A DNA stretch of 64,000 bases from Bartonella sp. HY328 (GCF_025449335.1 NZ_CP104883.1:543501-607500), one strand, 5' to 3'; counted from the first letter of the stretch, positions 9,722 to 18,388 are shown. A program made the numbers and translations. The notes: generated by a model from the sequence alone, not told the origin.

Positions 9722-10475
9722 GAAAGTTCCATTCCATAGACCAATGGCCAATGCCGCCAGAGCGGTTACGAATAAGTTCAACATCAAAAAAAGGCGCACC
9801 GGGTGCCATTGCTCCCGATGAGATTGATTGGCCACTTGCTATGCGCCAACGTGTAAAAGCACTGCTGGTTTTGGGGGCGTTTTTGGCCATAAGCATGAAA
9901 GCTGGAATATTGTTTTTTTCACTGGCAAGATGCAGACGACGGCTGGTGGTAAAATCCAATGCTTTGCAACTATCTGATAGGCTTAAAACAACACCGCTAA
10001 TATTTTTTAATTGTAGTGCGTCATCACCAGCTTTTAAAACATCGGTTAAATGGGCGCAGCGGATAAGGATTAATTGCGAAGGGTCAAGCCCCATAGCAAT
10101 AATGCCATAGGGATTTAAACCACCATATTCAAACAAAATGCCATCATCTTCAATCCAGATCAGCGGTTGTAAGCTTGGACCTTTATTGGCACGTAAAATT
10201 AAAGCTAACACAAAACCATAAGCGGCTTGCCAATGAGATGGGGCAGGGACAATTTCATGTAATGATCCACGCAAAATTGGCTTTATAATCTCATCTGCTT
10301 CACTTAAACCTAAACAAAAATGGGTAAATTCAACATTATTTAGGCTTTGATGATTATAATTTGCATCCGCTTTATGGAAATGGTCTATTTGATTATTTGA
10401 TAAAATCTGCGCAGCTGGACGGCCTTCCATTTTGGCAATTTGCTGACGCAATTTGTTTAAATTAGCTTGATCCAT
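9621..10475 (-). CDS. imuA: ImuA, RecA/SulA-like mutasome protein
   Basis: RecA-fold accessory protein of the SOS mutasome, needed with ImuB and DnaE2 for damage-induced mutagenesis. The 284-residue product carries the degenerate RecA-like core (GSLHEIVPAPSHWQAAYGFVLALIL, split here as GSLHEIVPAPSH and what follows). It also has LILIRCAHLTDVL and VVLSLSDSCKALDFTTSRRL, and ends with the conserved RNRSGGIGHWSMEWN segment. It is the first gene of the operon; a perfect alphaproteobacterial LexA box is 20-35 bases before the ATG. The tail beyond about residue 255 overlaps imuB and is poorly conserved. Confidence 0.9.
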   Translation of the reverse strand: MDQANLNKLRQQIAKMEGRPAAQILSNNQIDHFHKADANYNHQSLNNVEFTHFCLGLSEADEIIKPILRGSLHEIVPAPSHWQAAYGFVLALILRANKGPSLQPLIWIEDDGILFEYGGLNPYGIIAMGLDPSQLILIRCAHLTDVLKAGDDALQLKNISGVVLSLSDSCKALDFTTSRRLHLASEKNNIPAFMLMAKNAPKTSSAFTRWRIASGQSISSGAMAPGAPFFDVELIRNRSGGIGHWSMEWNFHDKTFSEPTLSRPLFSIPTNQSDHAFKAKKHAS

Positions 10476-10495
10476 GCTCGACTCACATTTAATAT

Positions 10496-10510
10496 GTTCT
10501 TGTTTTGTTC
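10496..10510 (-). promoter_or_regulatory. LexA (SOS) box of imuA-imuB-dnaE2
   Basis: GTTC at 10496-10499 and GTTC at 10507-10510 are separated by exactly seven bases, the direct-repeat operator of alphaproteobacterial LexA (GTTC-N7-GTTC). It is 20 bases upstream of the imuA start, so LexA would block transcription until DNA damage. This fits known control of imuABC in Caulobacter and rhizobia. Confidence 0.9.
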
Positions 10511-10667
10511 CTTATGCTGGATAAAGCAAAAAGAGTCAAGAATGCAAATGTGATGGCCATTTTATGGTAATGAGTGCATCAGAAAAATTAAGAGTTAAAT
10601 CTATGATATAATAATTAAAAAACCATATTTCATTTTTCTATTTAGCGGGGTTATCTGTTTGATATTT

Positions 10668-11168
10668 TTAATGTAGATATAGAGGTAGAAATATTAAAGC
10701 TGCAATATAAAGACCTAAGCCAAATGATAAATGCGCATTTAAACTTTTAACACGAGCTATAAAAGGTTGCGGGGTTTTATTGGCTGCAAAGCCAAAACCA
10801 AATGCTGGTTGCATGATAAAAAAAGGCATGACTGTACTTATCAAGCCCATGACTAAAGCAGGCCAAAGGCTTGGGTGTTGTAGCCAGTTTTTACCAGTAA
10901 AATAGATTAAAATTGCTGCAAAAATAATGCCTATAAGATAATGAGAAAACCATCCTAATATTTTTTCGCCCGCGATCGGTTGGCTTTTTAAAATATTATT
11001 GTGGCTTAATTGGCCGTGGCGCATATGACCAATTAAGCGGCCAACTAAACGATAATCAAGAGATGAAATAGCAAATATTTTTTTTAAAAATAATGCCCAT
11101 AAATCCATAATCAATGTTGCACCGATGCCAATAATTATGATTGAAAAAAATAAATCAAAGTCATTCAT
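10668..11168 (-). CDS. DUF2938 family membrane protein
   Basis: Small inner-membrane protein of about 166 residues with four or five predicted hydrophobic segments. The pattern matches DUF2938: an N-terminal helix with GIGATLIMDLWALF, then GWFSHYLIGIIFA, and VMPFFIMQPAFGFGFAANKTP. Its biochemical role is unknown. The start at 11168 was preferred to the open ATG at 11189 because GGGGGC lies eight bases before it, and because the ATG at 11189 sits inside the 13-bp palindrome at 11182-11213. The gene is divergent from an ArsR-rhodanese regulator, so it is probably the target of that repressor. A role in sulfur or persulfide handling is an inference from that context only. Confidence 0.75.
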   Translation of the reverse strand: MNDFDLFFSIIIIGIGATLIMDLWALFLKKIFAISSLDYRLVGRLIGHMRHGQLSHNNILKSQPIAGEKILGWFSHYLIGIIFAAILIYFTGKNWLQHPSLWPALVMGLISTVMPFFIMQPAFGFGFAANKTPQPFIARVKSLNAHLSFGLGLYIAALIFLPLYLH

Positions 11169-11181
11169 AAATATTGCCCCC

Positions 11182-11213
11182 TTAATCATTCAATCAATAT
11201 ATTGAATGATTAA
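11182..11213. promoter_or_regulatory. Palindromic operator between DUF2938 gene and arsR-rhodanese gene
   Basis: TTAATCATTCAAT (11182-11194) and its perfect complement (11201-11213) flank a 6-bp spacer. A dyad holding ATTCAAT/ATTGAAT is typical of ArsR/SmtB operators. It covers the start region of the DUF2938 gene and lies about 135 bases before the regulator gene, so autoregulation and repression of the neighbour are both possible. Confidence 0.7.
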
Positions 11214-11347
11214 TTTATGGTAATGACAATGTCAATAAAATATTATATAGAGTGCTAAAGGTGTATTGTTTGGTTTTTCAAAAATTGTGTGACAGAGGCA
11301 AACAAGAATTTATATAATTTTTTTATTGTTTAAATGAAGAATTTATC

Positions 11348-11998
11348 ATGACGAAAATTGAGCTTATATATATGGAAAAAATGGCTGATATTGCAAAAAC
11401 TTTAGGGCATAGCCATCGTTTAAGTTTATTGAACCATATTGCTCAAGCAGAACGTTCCGTTGAGGTTTTGGCAGAGCTTTGCCATTTGTCTATTGCCAAT
11501 GCATCGCAGCATTTACAACATTTGCGTCGAGCTGGTTTTGTTAAAACCCGTCGCGAGGGTAAAAATATTCATTACCGTTTGGGCGATGGACCAATAAATG
11601 GCCTTTTATTGTCTCTACGTGATTATGTTGAGTTCCAGCAAGTGGCTATGCAGCAAGTTATCAATGATAGTATCAGTAAACTTTCTAAGTTAGAAGCTGT
11701 TTCGATTGAACAATTATTGGCTGATATGCATGATCAAAGCATCGTGGTTTTGGATGTGCGCTCACATGAAGAATATACAAGCGGCCATTTGGTTGGCGCG
11801 ATCAATATTCCAACGGCTGAACTAGGACAACGCTTATCAGAATTACCGCTTAAGAGTTATATTGTCGCTTATTGTCGTGGGCCTTATTGTGTTTTATCGA
11901 CTGAGGCAGTGCGTATGCTCAATTCTAAGGGATATAAGGCGAAGCGTTTAGCTGCTGGATTTCCCGAATGGAAAGCAGCAGGCTTACCCATAGGATAA
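11348..11998 (+). CDS. ArsR-family regulator fused to a rhodanese domain
   Basis: Transcriptional repressor of 216 residues with two domains. Residues 10-95 form an ArsR winged helix (recognition helix in ANASQHLQHLRRAGFV). Residues 115-216 form a rhodanese domain with active-site loop YCRGPYC (Cys176, Cys181). A cysteine in the helix before the recognition helix (Cys45) might take part in sensing. The architecture is known for regulators that respond to sulfane sulfur or metalloids. It is divergent from the DUF2938 gene and shares the palindrome at 11182-11213. Signal and regulon are inferred. An alternative Met start exists at residue 9. Confidence 0.88.
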   Translation: MTKIELIYMEKMADIAKTLGHSHRLSLLNHIAQAERSVEVLAELCHLSIANASQHLQHLRRAGFVKTRREGKNIHYRLGDGPINGLLLSLRDYVEFQQVAMQQVINDSISKLSKLEAVSIEQLLADMHDQSIVVLDVRSHEEYTSGHLVGAINIPTAELGQRLSELPLKSYIVAYCRGPYCVLSTEAVRMLNSKGYKAKRLAAGFPEWKAAGLPIG

Positions 11999-12140
11999 AA
12001 TATCTCATAAAATTATTGAATGTTTCTTGTTAAGTGCAATTAATGATTTGGTGATCAAATCGAAGATAAATTTTTTATGCTTAAAAACAATGAATACTCA
12101 ATAAAGAATTAAAATTTTAGACCTAAATTGAAGAATGAAC

Positions 12141-13211
12141 TTAACGCAATAAGCGTGAGACAAGTTGCGCGGTATAATCAACCATCGGCACAATGCGCGC
12201 ATAATTAAGGCGTGTTGGGCCAATAACGCCTAAAGCACCAATGACCTTTTCATTGCTATCACGAAAAGGAGCAACCACCACCGATGAACCTGATAGGGAA
12301 AATAATTTATTTTCAGAGCCGATAAAAATACGCACGCCCGATGCTTCCTCGGCAAGGTCAAGCAATTGCACCATGCCATCGCGGGTTTCCAAATCATCAA
12401 ACAAATTGCGTAAACGCTCAATATCTTCCTTGGCGTGAATATCTTCTAATAAATTTGCGCGGCCGCGCACAATAAGGCGCGCTGGCATATCAGCACTGAC
12501 GCCGCCCCAAACTGCAAGGCCATTATCGACCAATTGCTGGGAAAGCGTATCGAGATTGGCACGTGTTTCATCACGTTCACGGGCAATATCATCACGCACT
12601 TCGTTTAAGCTTCGTCCCTTAATGTGGGCATTAAGGTAATTACTGGCTTCCGCTAATTGTGAATGGGTAACGCCTTCTGGCAATTCTACGATACGGTTTT
12701 CAACCTCGCCATTTTGATTAACCAGTACAACTAAAGCGCGGCGCGGATCAAGGCGCACAAATTCAATATGCTTTAATGATCCATCGGATTTAGTTGCTAA
12801 AACAAGCCCCGCGCCGCGCGATAAACCAGAAAGCACTTGGCTTGCCTCGGTTAAAAATTGTTCAACCGACTGGCTGGAACCTGCAGCATGCACTTGCTCT
12901 TCAATATGTTTGCGTTCATTGGCTGGTAAATCACCAACTTCCATAAAAGCATCAACAAAAAAACGTAAGCCAAGCTCAGTTGGCATGCGACCGGCGGAAA
13001 TATGCGGTGCATAAATAAGGCCTGATTGTTCCAAATCGCTCATGACATTGCGAATAGTAGCTGGCGATAAGGACGAGGTTAAATTGCGAGATAAATTACG
13101 TGAGCCTACCGGCTCTCCATCGGTTAAATAGCTTTCAACAATGCGGCGAAAAATCTCGCGAGAGCGCTCATCCATTTCACCCAATCCCATTGTATCAAAA
13201 ACCGATGACAT
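12141..13211 (-). CDS. hrcA: HrcA heat-shock repressor
   Basis: Repressor of class I heat-shock operons (groESL) that binds the CIRCE element and needs GroEL for activity. The 356-residue product has the N-terminal winged helix (RSREIFRRIVESYLTDGEPVG split around residues 16-36, then LSPATIRNVMSDLE). The GAF-like dimerisation domain follows, and the ending VIGPTRLNYARIVPMVDYTA is diagnostic. It is divergent from rph, as in many Hyphomicrobiales, but grpE, often found just after hrcA, is not there: the next gene is the convergent arsR-rhodanese gene. No CIRCE sequence was found in front of hrcA itself. Confidence 0.96.
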   Translation of the reverse strand: MSSVFDTMGLGEMDERSREIFRRIVESYLTDGEPVGSRNLSRNLTSSLSPATIRNVMSDLEQSGLIYAPHISAGRMPTELGLRFFVDAFMEVGDLPANERKHIEEQVHAAGSSQSVEQFLTEASQVLSGLSRGAGLVLATKSDGSLKHIEFVRLDPRRALVVLVNQNGEVENRIVELPEGVTHSQLAEASNYLNAHIKGRSLNEVRDDIARERDETRANLDTLSQQLVDNGLAVWGGVSADMPARLIVRGRANLLEDIHAKEDIERLRNLFDDLETRDGMVQLLDLAEEASGVRIFIGSENKLFSLSGSSVVVAPFRDSNEKVIGALGVIGPTRLNYARIVPMVDYTAQLVSRLLR

Positions 13212-13595
13212 GATATTAAACCCAAAACCTTTTTGTTCGCTTTAAGCACGGTTAAAACAGCGCATAAATATATTGCTTTATATATAGCTATTTAAAAAAA
13301 TAGGATCAATAATTATAAATTATTGATAGGGCCATGTATTTATAAAAAGCAAAGCAAACGATTACAATTGTCCACACCAATATAGTCAAATCATAACAAA
13401 AAATGAAAAAAAAATCAAAATACGCATTTGTTTATTTAATTTCAAAGTCTAATAGTTTAAACGTGAAAATCTGCTTTTGGTATTTTATGAAAGCAGCTAC
13501 ATCTTATATTGTCCCCGTGCCCGTTGATAGATCAAGTTCTTAAGAATTGCATCTTTCAATATCTTTCATGGCATAAAATTAGAAAGGCCTTTTCC
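13212..13595. other. Divergent promoter region hrcA/rph, 384 bases
   Basis: The region is AT-rich and carries no gene that can be supported. An open frame from 13509 runs into rph, but the conserved RNase PH start is at 13596. No CIRCE dyad (TTAGCACTC-N9-GAGTGCTAA) was seen, and no promoter could be fixed with confidence. Confidence 0.5.
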
Positions 13596-14318
13596 ATGCG
13601 TCATTCCAACCGTTCCAATGATCAAATGCGACCAATTTCTTTTGAACGGGGGGTCAATAAACACGCTGAAGGCTCATGTTTGGTTAAATTTGGCGATACT
13701 CATGTTTTATGTACGGCAAGCTTGGAAGAGCGCGTTCCTGGTTGGATGCGTAATACGGGTAAAGGTTGGATAACAGCTGAATATGGCATGTTGCCACGTT
13801 CAACCAACGACCGCATGCGCCGTGAAGCGTCATCAGGTAAGCAAGGTGGTCGCACACTTGAAATTCAGCGTCTTATTGGCCGCTCATTGCGCGCTGTTGT
13901 TGATTTGCAAGCCTTGGGTGAAATGCAAATTACCGTTGATTGCGATGTATTGCAGGCTGATGGCGGCACTCGTACCGCTGCTATTACCGGTGGCTTCATC
14001 GCACTTTATGATTGCTTTGCTTTGATGGAAAAACGCCAGATCGTTCGCGTCGAGCGCGTATTGAAAGATCATGTTGCAGCAATTAGCTGTGGCATTATTG
14101 GCGGCGAGCCAATGATTGATCTTGATTATAATGAAGATTCAACCGCTGGAACAGACGCCAATTTTGTGATGACTGGTAAGGGCGGTATTGTTGAAATTCA
14201 AGGCACTGCTGAAGGTGAGCCTTTCTCACAAGACCAGTTCGACAGTCTTTTAAAGCTTGCCCGTAATGGCATCAACCAATTGGTTGAATTGCAAAAACAG
14301 GCAATTGCTAAAGTTTAA
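13596..14318 (+). CDS. rph: Ribonuclease PH
   Basis: Phosphorolytic 3'-5' exoribonuclease that trims tRNA 3' ends. The start at 13596 gives the usual 240 residues, beginning MRHSNRSNDQMRPISFERG. It is preceded by AGAAAGG, unlike the 29-codon longer frame. Family blocks seen are GDTHVLCTASLEERVPGWM, AEYGMLPRSTNDRMRRE, EIQRLIGRSLRAVVD and CDVLQADGGTRTAAITGG. First gene of a tight rph-rdgB-hemW run. Confidence 0.96.
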   Translation: MRHSNRSNDQMRPISFERGVNKHAEGSCLVKFGDTHVLCTASLEERVPGWMRNTGKGWITAEYGMLPRSTNDRMRREASSGKQGGRTLEIQRLIGRSLRAVVDLQALGEMQITVDCDVLQADGGTRTAAITGGFIALYDCFALMEKRQIVRVERVLKDHVAAISCGIIGGEPMIDLDYNEDSTAGTDANFVMTGKGGIVEIQGTAEGEPFSQDQFDSLLKLARNGINQLVELQKQAIAKV

Positions 14319-14335
14319 AAATGTGTGGCTTAAAA

Positions 14336-14980
14336 ATGCGTACATTAGATACAAAAGATATTATTGTTGCCACTCATAATGCTGGCAAGGTAAAGGAAAT
14401 TGCCGAGCTTATTGGTCCATTTGGCTTTCATACCAAATCAGCCGGAGAGCTTGGTTTACCTGAGCCTGTTGAGACGGGCACCACTTTTGAGCAAAATGCC
14501 TATATCAAAGCATTTGCTGCCGCCAAAGCGACTGGCTTGCCAGCCTTGTCAGATGATTCTGGTTTAGAAGTTGATAGCCTTAATAAAGAGCCAGGTGTCT
14601 ATACGGCTGATTGGGCTATTCAAGCCGATGGTAGCCGTGATTTTGCTCATGCTATGCAAAAGGTGGAAACTGCCTTGCATAAAAAAGGCGCAGTGCGTGA
14701 TGAGCAACGTCATGGCCGCTTTGTGAGTGTGCTTTGCCTTGCTTGGCCTGATGGTCATGCCGAATATTTCCGTGGGGAAATTGAAGGCATAATTGTTTGG
14801 CCACCGCGTGGTGATCAAGGTTTTGGCTATGATCCAATTTTTCAGCCCGAAGGTTTTGATACCACTTTTGGTGAAATGTCGGCCACCCAAAAACATGGTT
14901 GGAAAAAAGGTGATAGTGAAGCGCTGTCACACCGTGCCCGTGCCTTTAAACTTTTTGCCGAAAATATGCTGGAAGATTAA
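14336..14980 (+). CDS. rdgB: XTP/dITP pyrophosphatase RdgB (HAM1 family)
   Basis: House-cleaning enzyme that hydrolyses dITP, XTP and related purine triphosphates to monophosphates, keeping them out of DNA. The nucleotide-binding N-terminus ATHNAGKVKEI and the catalytic block LPALSDDSGLEVDSL are present, as are GFGYDPIF and the C-terminal SHRARAFK. The start at 14336 (MRTLDTKDI) matches family N-termini; an ATG at 14321, directly after the rph stop, is the alternative. It overlaps hemW by one base (TAATG), so the three genes are probably cotranscribed. Confidence 0.95.
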   Translation: MRTLDTKDIIVATHNAGKVKEIAELIGPFGFHTKSAGELGLPEPVETGTTFEQNAYIKAFAAAKATGLPALSDDSGLEVDSLNKEPGVYTADWAIQADGSRDFAHAMQKVETALHKKGAVRDEQRHGRFVSVLCLAWPDGHAEYFRGEIEGIIVWPPRGDQGFGYDPIFQPEGFDTTFGEMSATQKHGWKKGDSEALSHRARAFKLFAENMLED

Positions 14981-16125
14981 TGCTTGAGCCTTTTGGCATT
15001 TATATCCATTGGCCGTTTTGTGCGGCCAAATGCCCCTATTGCGATTTTAATAGCCATGTACGAATGCGCGGTATTGATGAGCCGCGCTTTCGTGCGGCTT
15101 TTTCGCGTGAAATGGCAACATTACGCGAGCGTATTGGTCATAAAACCATCACCAGTATTTTTCTTGGTGGTGGCACGCCATCCTTAATGGAACCGCAAAC
15201 CGTTGCCCATTTATTAAATGAAATTGCCCGCCATTGGACAATTGAAGGTGGCGCAGAAATTACCATGGAAGCCAATCCATCAAGTGTCGAGGCAGATCGT
15301 TTCCGTGCTTATAAAAGCGCTGGGGTTAACCGTTTATCGCTTGGTGTGCAAGCGCTTGATGATGTAGAGCTAAAACGTCTTGGCCGTATTCATGATGTTA
15401 AACAAGCCATTTATGCAATTGGCCTTGCGCGTGATATTTTTCCGCGCCTGTCTTTTGACCTTATCTATGCACGCCCCAATCAAACACCGCAATCATGGGA
15501 GAGGGAGTTAAATCAAGCAATTGACCTTGCTGCTGATCATTTATCGCTTTATCAATTAACTATTGAAGAAGGCACCGCCTTTCAGCGCCTTTATGAAGCA
15601 GGAAAGTTAAAACTGCCAGAGCCTGAAGATGCAGCATTGCTTTATGACATTACCCAAAATATCACGGCCAAGCGTGGTTTGCCCGCTTATGAAATATCTA
15701 ATCATGCGGTGCCGGGGGCTGAATCGCAGCATAATTTACTTTATTGGCGCTATCAGCAATATTTAGGCATTGGCCCTGGTGCGCATGGTCGTTTTATTGA
15801 AGGTGATAAGCGTACCGTTACAATAACCGAAAAATTGCCAGAAAAATGGTGCGATTTGGTTGAAGAAAAAGGCCACGGTATTATTGAGGAAGAATATTTA
15901 ACCAAAGATAATCAAGCCGATGAAATGCTGCTTATGGGGCTTCGCCTTTATGAAGGGCTGGATATTTACTCGCTTGAATCCTTGCGCGGAAAGCCGCTTG
16001 ATAATAAGGTGATGGCTGAATTACAAGAATATGGCCTTATTGAAATGATTGGCAATAGCCGCTTACGCGCTAGCGAAAAGGGGCGCATTTTGCTTGATCA
16101 TATTATTGGAAAACTTGCCGCTTAA
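14980..16125 (+). CDS. hemW: Radical SAM heme chaperone HemW
   Basis: HemN-like radical SAM protein. HemW binds heme and hands it to respiratory enzymes; it lacks coproporphyrinogen dehydrogenase activity. The iron-sulfur motif CAAKCPYC uses Cys14, Cys18 and Cys21, the spacing of the HemW branch. Also seen are FLGGGTPSLM, EITMEANPSS, GVNRLSLGVQALDD and the C-terminal HemN_C region. The 381-residue length is normal. It starts inside the rdgB stop codon. Confidence 0.94.
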   Translation: MLEPFGIYIHWPFCAAKCPYCDFNSHVRMRGIDEPRFRAAFSREMATLRERIGHKTITSIFLGGGTPSLMEPQTVAHLLNEIARHWTIEGGAEITMEANPSSVEADRFRAYKSAGVNRLSLGVQALDDVELKRLGRIHDVKQAIYAIGLARDIFPRLSFDLIYARPNQTPQSWERELNQAIDLAADHLSLYQLTIEEGTAFQRLYEAGKLKLPEPEDAALLYDITQNITAKRGLPAYEISNHAVPGAESQHNLLYWRYQQYLGIGPGAHGRFIEGDKRTVTITEKLPEKWCDLVEEKGHGIIEEEYLTKDNQADEMLLMGLRLYEGLDIYSLESLRGKPLDNKVMAELQEYGLIEMIGNSRLRASEKGRILLDHIIGKLAA

Positions 16126-16160
16126 ACGATTTTAGAAATCTAAATAAGGGTGATAAGCCA

Positions 16161-17186
16161 ATGAGTGAAATAAAAGATAATAGCGTTGATATAGAATTAC
16201 CTAAAAAGAAAATTAGGTTAAAATACGGAACGAATTGGATCATTATATTAGTATTGTCTTTTTGGACGCTTTTTACTGCGTTAGCAATATGTTTTTTAAT
16301 TCTTGAGGGTAGTTACGCTGGCATTAAACGCTTATGGAACGATTGGCGCGTTTCACAAAATTACGAAATAATTCCAAATAGCTATGCTAGATATCAATGC
16401 TGGAATGATGTCGGTGATGTTGGAAAAATAATAAATTGTGGGGTGACATTTAATTTAGGTCAGCGCAATCAACAAAAATTAAATTCTCGTAGAGAACATA
16501 AGCCTTATAGTTGGTTTCGATTTTTAACTCCTGATAACCTTTCTTTATCCGGAAATTCACCAATGATAAGAAGTGTTGGTGATCCCACTAAAGTAACTTT
16601 TCTTTTTGGTGTTGAGACCTTAAAAATACGGTTTTTAACTTTTCTAGGTCAAAAACTTTTTTGGGGTATAATATTATCTGTTTTCCTTTGGGGGCTATAT
16701 ATTTGGTGGCGGGTTTTATATTGGCGCAGTGTGCCTAATGATGTCAGATTAAAAGTCGTCAAAATTGTTGGATATCACGATAGATGGCTTGGTAGAGTTT
16801 ACTCATATTATGGTTTGACAAAAGCTGAAGTGCTTGAGGCTTTAAAAATAAACCCGACACCTAATACTTGGGTTTTTACAAAGCCACTACGCACACAGCT
16901 ATCGAATAATCCGATAAGAAAAAAACAAAAACCCATTTTTTTAAGTAAAGATCAAAAATTTGGGTTAGCGATTGAAGCTAAGCAAGCAGGTGGTGGTTTT
17001 TTTCTTGACCATAATTTAACGCGGCTTGTTTTATCCAAACAGGATAAAGCAAAACTACAGGCCAGTATTAACGCCTATCAGGCGTGGATTGCCCAGCACC
17101 CAGAAGTATTGCAAAAATTTGATGCGTATATTGAAAATATGCCTGAAACTGAGCAGGATAAAATCTATAACCCACTCAAAGAATGA
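16161..17186 (+). CDS. Hypothetical membrane protein with two transmembrane segments
   Basis: No family was recognised. The 341-residue product has a short charged N-terminus and a first hydrophobic helix at about residues 26-50. A periplasmic-looking domain of about 110 residues with two cysteines (RYQCW and INCGV) comes next. A second helix at about 168-190 (FWGIILSVFLWGLYIWWRV) leads to a basic cytoplasmic tail rich in lysine. GATAAG-type ribosome binding is weak but the frame is open throughout. It follows hemW by 35 bases and could be cotranscribed. A 10-bp inverted repeat overlaps its stop codon. Function unknown. Confidence 0.7.
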   Translation: MSEIKDNSVDIELPKKKIRLKYGTNWIIILVLSFWTLFTALAICFLILEGSYAGIKRLWNDWRVSQNYEIIPNSYARYQCWNDVGDVGKIINCGVTFNLGQRNQQKLNSRREHKPYSWFRFLTPDNLSLSGNSPMIRSVGDPTKVTFLFGVETLKIRFLTFLGQKLFWGIILSVFLWGLYIWWRVLYWRSVPNDVRLKVVKIVGYHDRWLGRVYSYYGLTKAEVLEALKINPTPNTWVFTKPLRTQLSNNPIRKKQKPIFLSKDQKFGLAIEAKQAGGGFFLDHNLTRLVLSKQDKAKLQASINAYQAWIAQHPEVLQKFDAYIENMPETEQDKIYNPLKE

Positions 17187-17193
17187 GTGGGTT
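17169..17193 (+). terminator. Hairpin overlapping the stop of the hypothetical membrane protein
   Basis: AACCCACTCA (17169-17178) pairs perfectly with TGAGTGGGTT (17184-17193) over a 5-nt loop. It includes the stop codon at 17184-17186. Only AAAAT follows, so it is a weak intrinsic terminator at best. Confidence 0.45.
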
Positions 17194-17252
17194 AAAATAA
17201 CCATTTGTGAAATGCAAATATTTGAATTTGTTTTTTAAGTTTTTTTATCGGC

Positions 17253-18161
17253 TCACGCGAAGCGTCTTGCACCAAATACGCAGCCAATAACACCCAAAGA
17301 CACGATAATCATCATGAGATCGACATGTTCGTGCAAGATAACTGCCGATAATATCATGCCCATGAAGGGCTGCAATAATTGCAATTGACCAATTTTGGCA
17401 ATACCGCCTTCAGCCAGTCCCTTATACCAAAAGAAAAAGCCGATAAACATTGAAAACAAGCTAACATAGGCAAGGGCTAGCCAGCCATTTATTGAAATAG
17501 CGCTTATGTCACTTGGCCAAAATGCAATGCTTAAAATAATCATGAGCGGGAGCGAAACTATCAAAGCATAGGAGATAACCAATGGGCCACCAAGACGGCG
17601 TGATAGTTTAGCACCTTCAGCATAACCAAGGCCCGCTGAAATTATCGCGAGGAGCATATAGATATCACCCATTGGTGCAGCTGAAAAACCCTGCAATAGT
17701 GAGTAAGCAACAATACATAAACTACCAATAATTGCAAAAAACCAAAATAACGGCTTGGGACGCTCGCCTGCACGCAACACCGCAAAAATTGCCGTCATTA
17801 AAGGTAAAAGTGCGGTAAATACTAAGGAATGGGCAGATGTTATATGCTGTAACGCAAGGGCAGTGAATAAAGGAAAGCCAACAACAATACCAAGAGCGGT
17901 TAGGATAAGGCTAAAAATATCGTGTTTTTGTGGCAGTTTGGCTTTAAGTAAATAAACCACCAAAATTGCGCAAATGCCAGCAATGGTGGCACGTGCCGTG
18001 GTTAAAAAATATGGATTCATATCCAAAACGCCAATGCGAGTTGCGGGCAGGGAGCCGGCAAAAATAGCCACACCTAAAAAGCCATTTAAATAACCATTGG
18101 ACTGTTTGGTTTTTGTAACTGTTGGACTAACATTAGTAATATCAATTGAAGCGTCAGACAT
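17253..18161 (-). CDS. EamA/DMT family exporter
   Basis: Ten-helix drug/metabolite transporter of the inner membrane, 302 residues, with two EamA repeats (first about residues 20-150, second 160-300). Typical pieces are GSLPATRIGVLDMNPYFLTT, ALQHITSAHSLVFTALLPL and the late AEGGIAKIGQLQLLQPFMGM. Such proteins export amino acids or metabolites; the substrate is not readable. It is divergent from a MocR-type regulator at 18389 with a shared palindromic region, a common pairing in which the PLP-dependent regulator controls the exporter. Confidence 0.9.
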   Translation of the reverse strand: MSDASIDITNVSPTVTKTKQSNGYLNGFLGVAIFAGSLPATRIGVLDMNPYFLTTARATIAGICAILVVYLLKAKLPQKHDIFSLILTALGIVVGFPLFTALALQHITSAHSLVFTALLPLMTAIFAVLRAGERPKPLFWFFAIIGSLCIVAYSLLQGFSAAPMGDIYMLLAIISAGLGYAEGAKLSRRLGGPLVISYALIVSLPLMIILSIAFWPSDISAISINGWLALAYVSLFSMFIGFFFWYKGLAEGGIAKIGQLQLLQPFMGMILSAVILHEHVDLMMIIVSLGVIGCVFGARRFA

Positions 18162-18278
18162 TTTTTGCCCTTATAAATCTTGTATTTTGTAACTTGCCGA
18201 CAAAATTCGCCATTTTGACAAATTTACAGTGCTATTTATTCTGTCTTTTTAAGGGCTGTTGCATAAAACTACCAGATA

Positions 18279-18309
18279 CAGTACAGTACAATTTAATTAA
18301 ACTGTACTG
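18279..18309. promoter_or_regulatory. Candidate MocR operator between EamA gene and regulator
   Basis: Direct repeats ACAGTACAGTACA run to 18290, and the inverted partner TGTACTG is at 18303-18309, so CAGTACA (18284-18290) forms a dyad around AT-rich DNA. MocR/PdxR proteins bind repeated half-sites in divergent promoter regions. A further GTACA lies near 18331. Confidence 0.5.
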
Positions 18310-18388
18310 ATAAAAATCTAGGTACAATTCTGATTGTTCTTGGATTTATAAATGTCGGGTTCATTTCTGTAAGCAAGGTGAAGCAGCA

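Noticed and set aside
9722..9835. N-terminal extension of imuB
   Set aside because: Open frame but inside imuA; the family start is the MTKPLVNRLYLALYFP segment at 9721.
13212..13595. CIRCE element for HrcA autoregulation
   Set aside because: TTAGCACTC-N9-GAGTGCTAA is not present on either strand of the region.
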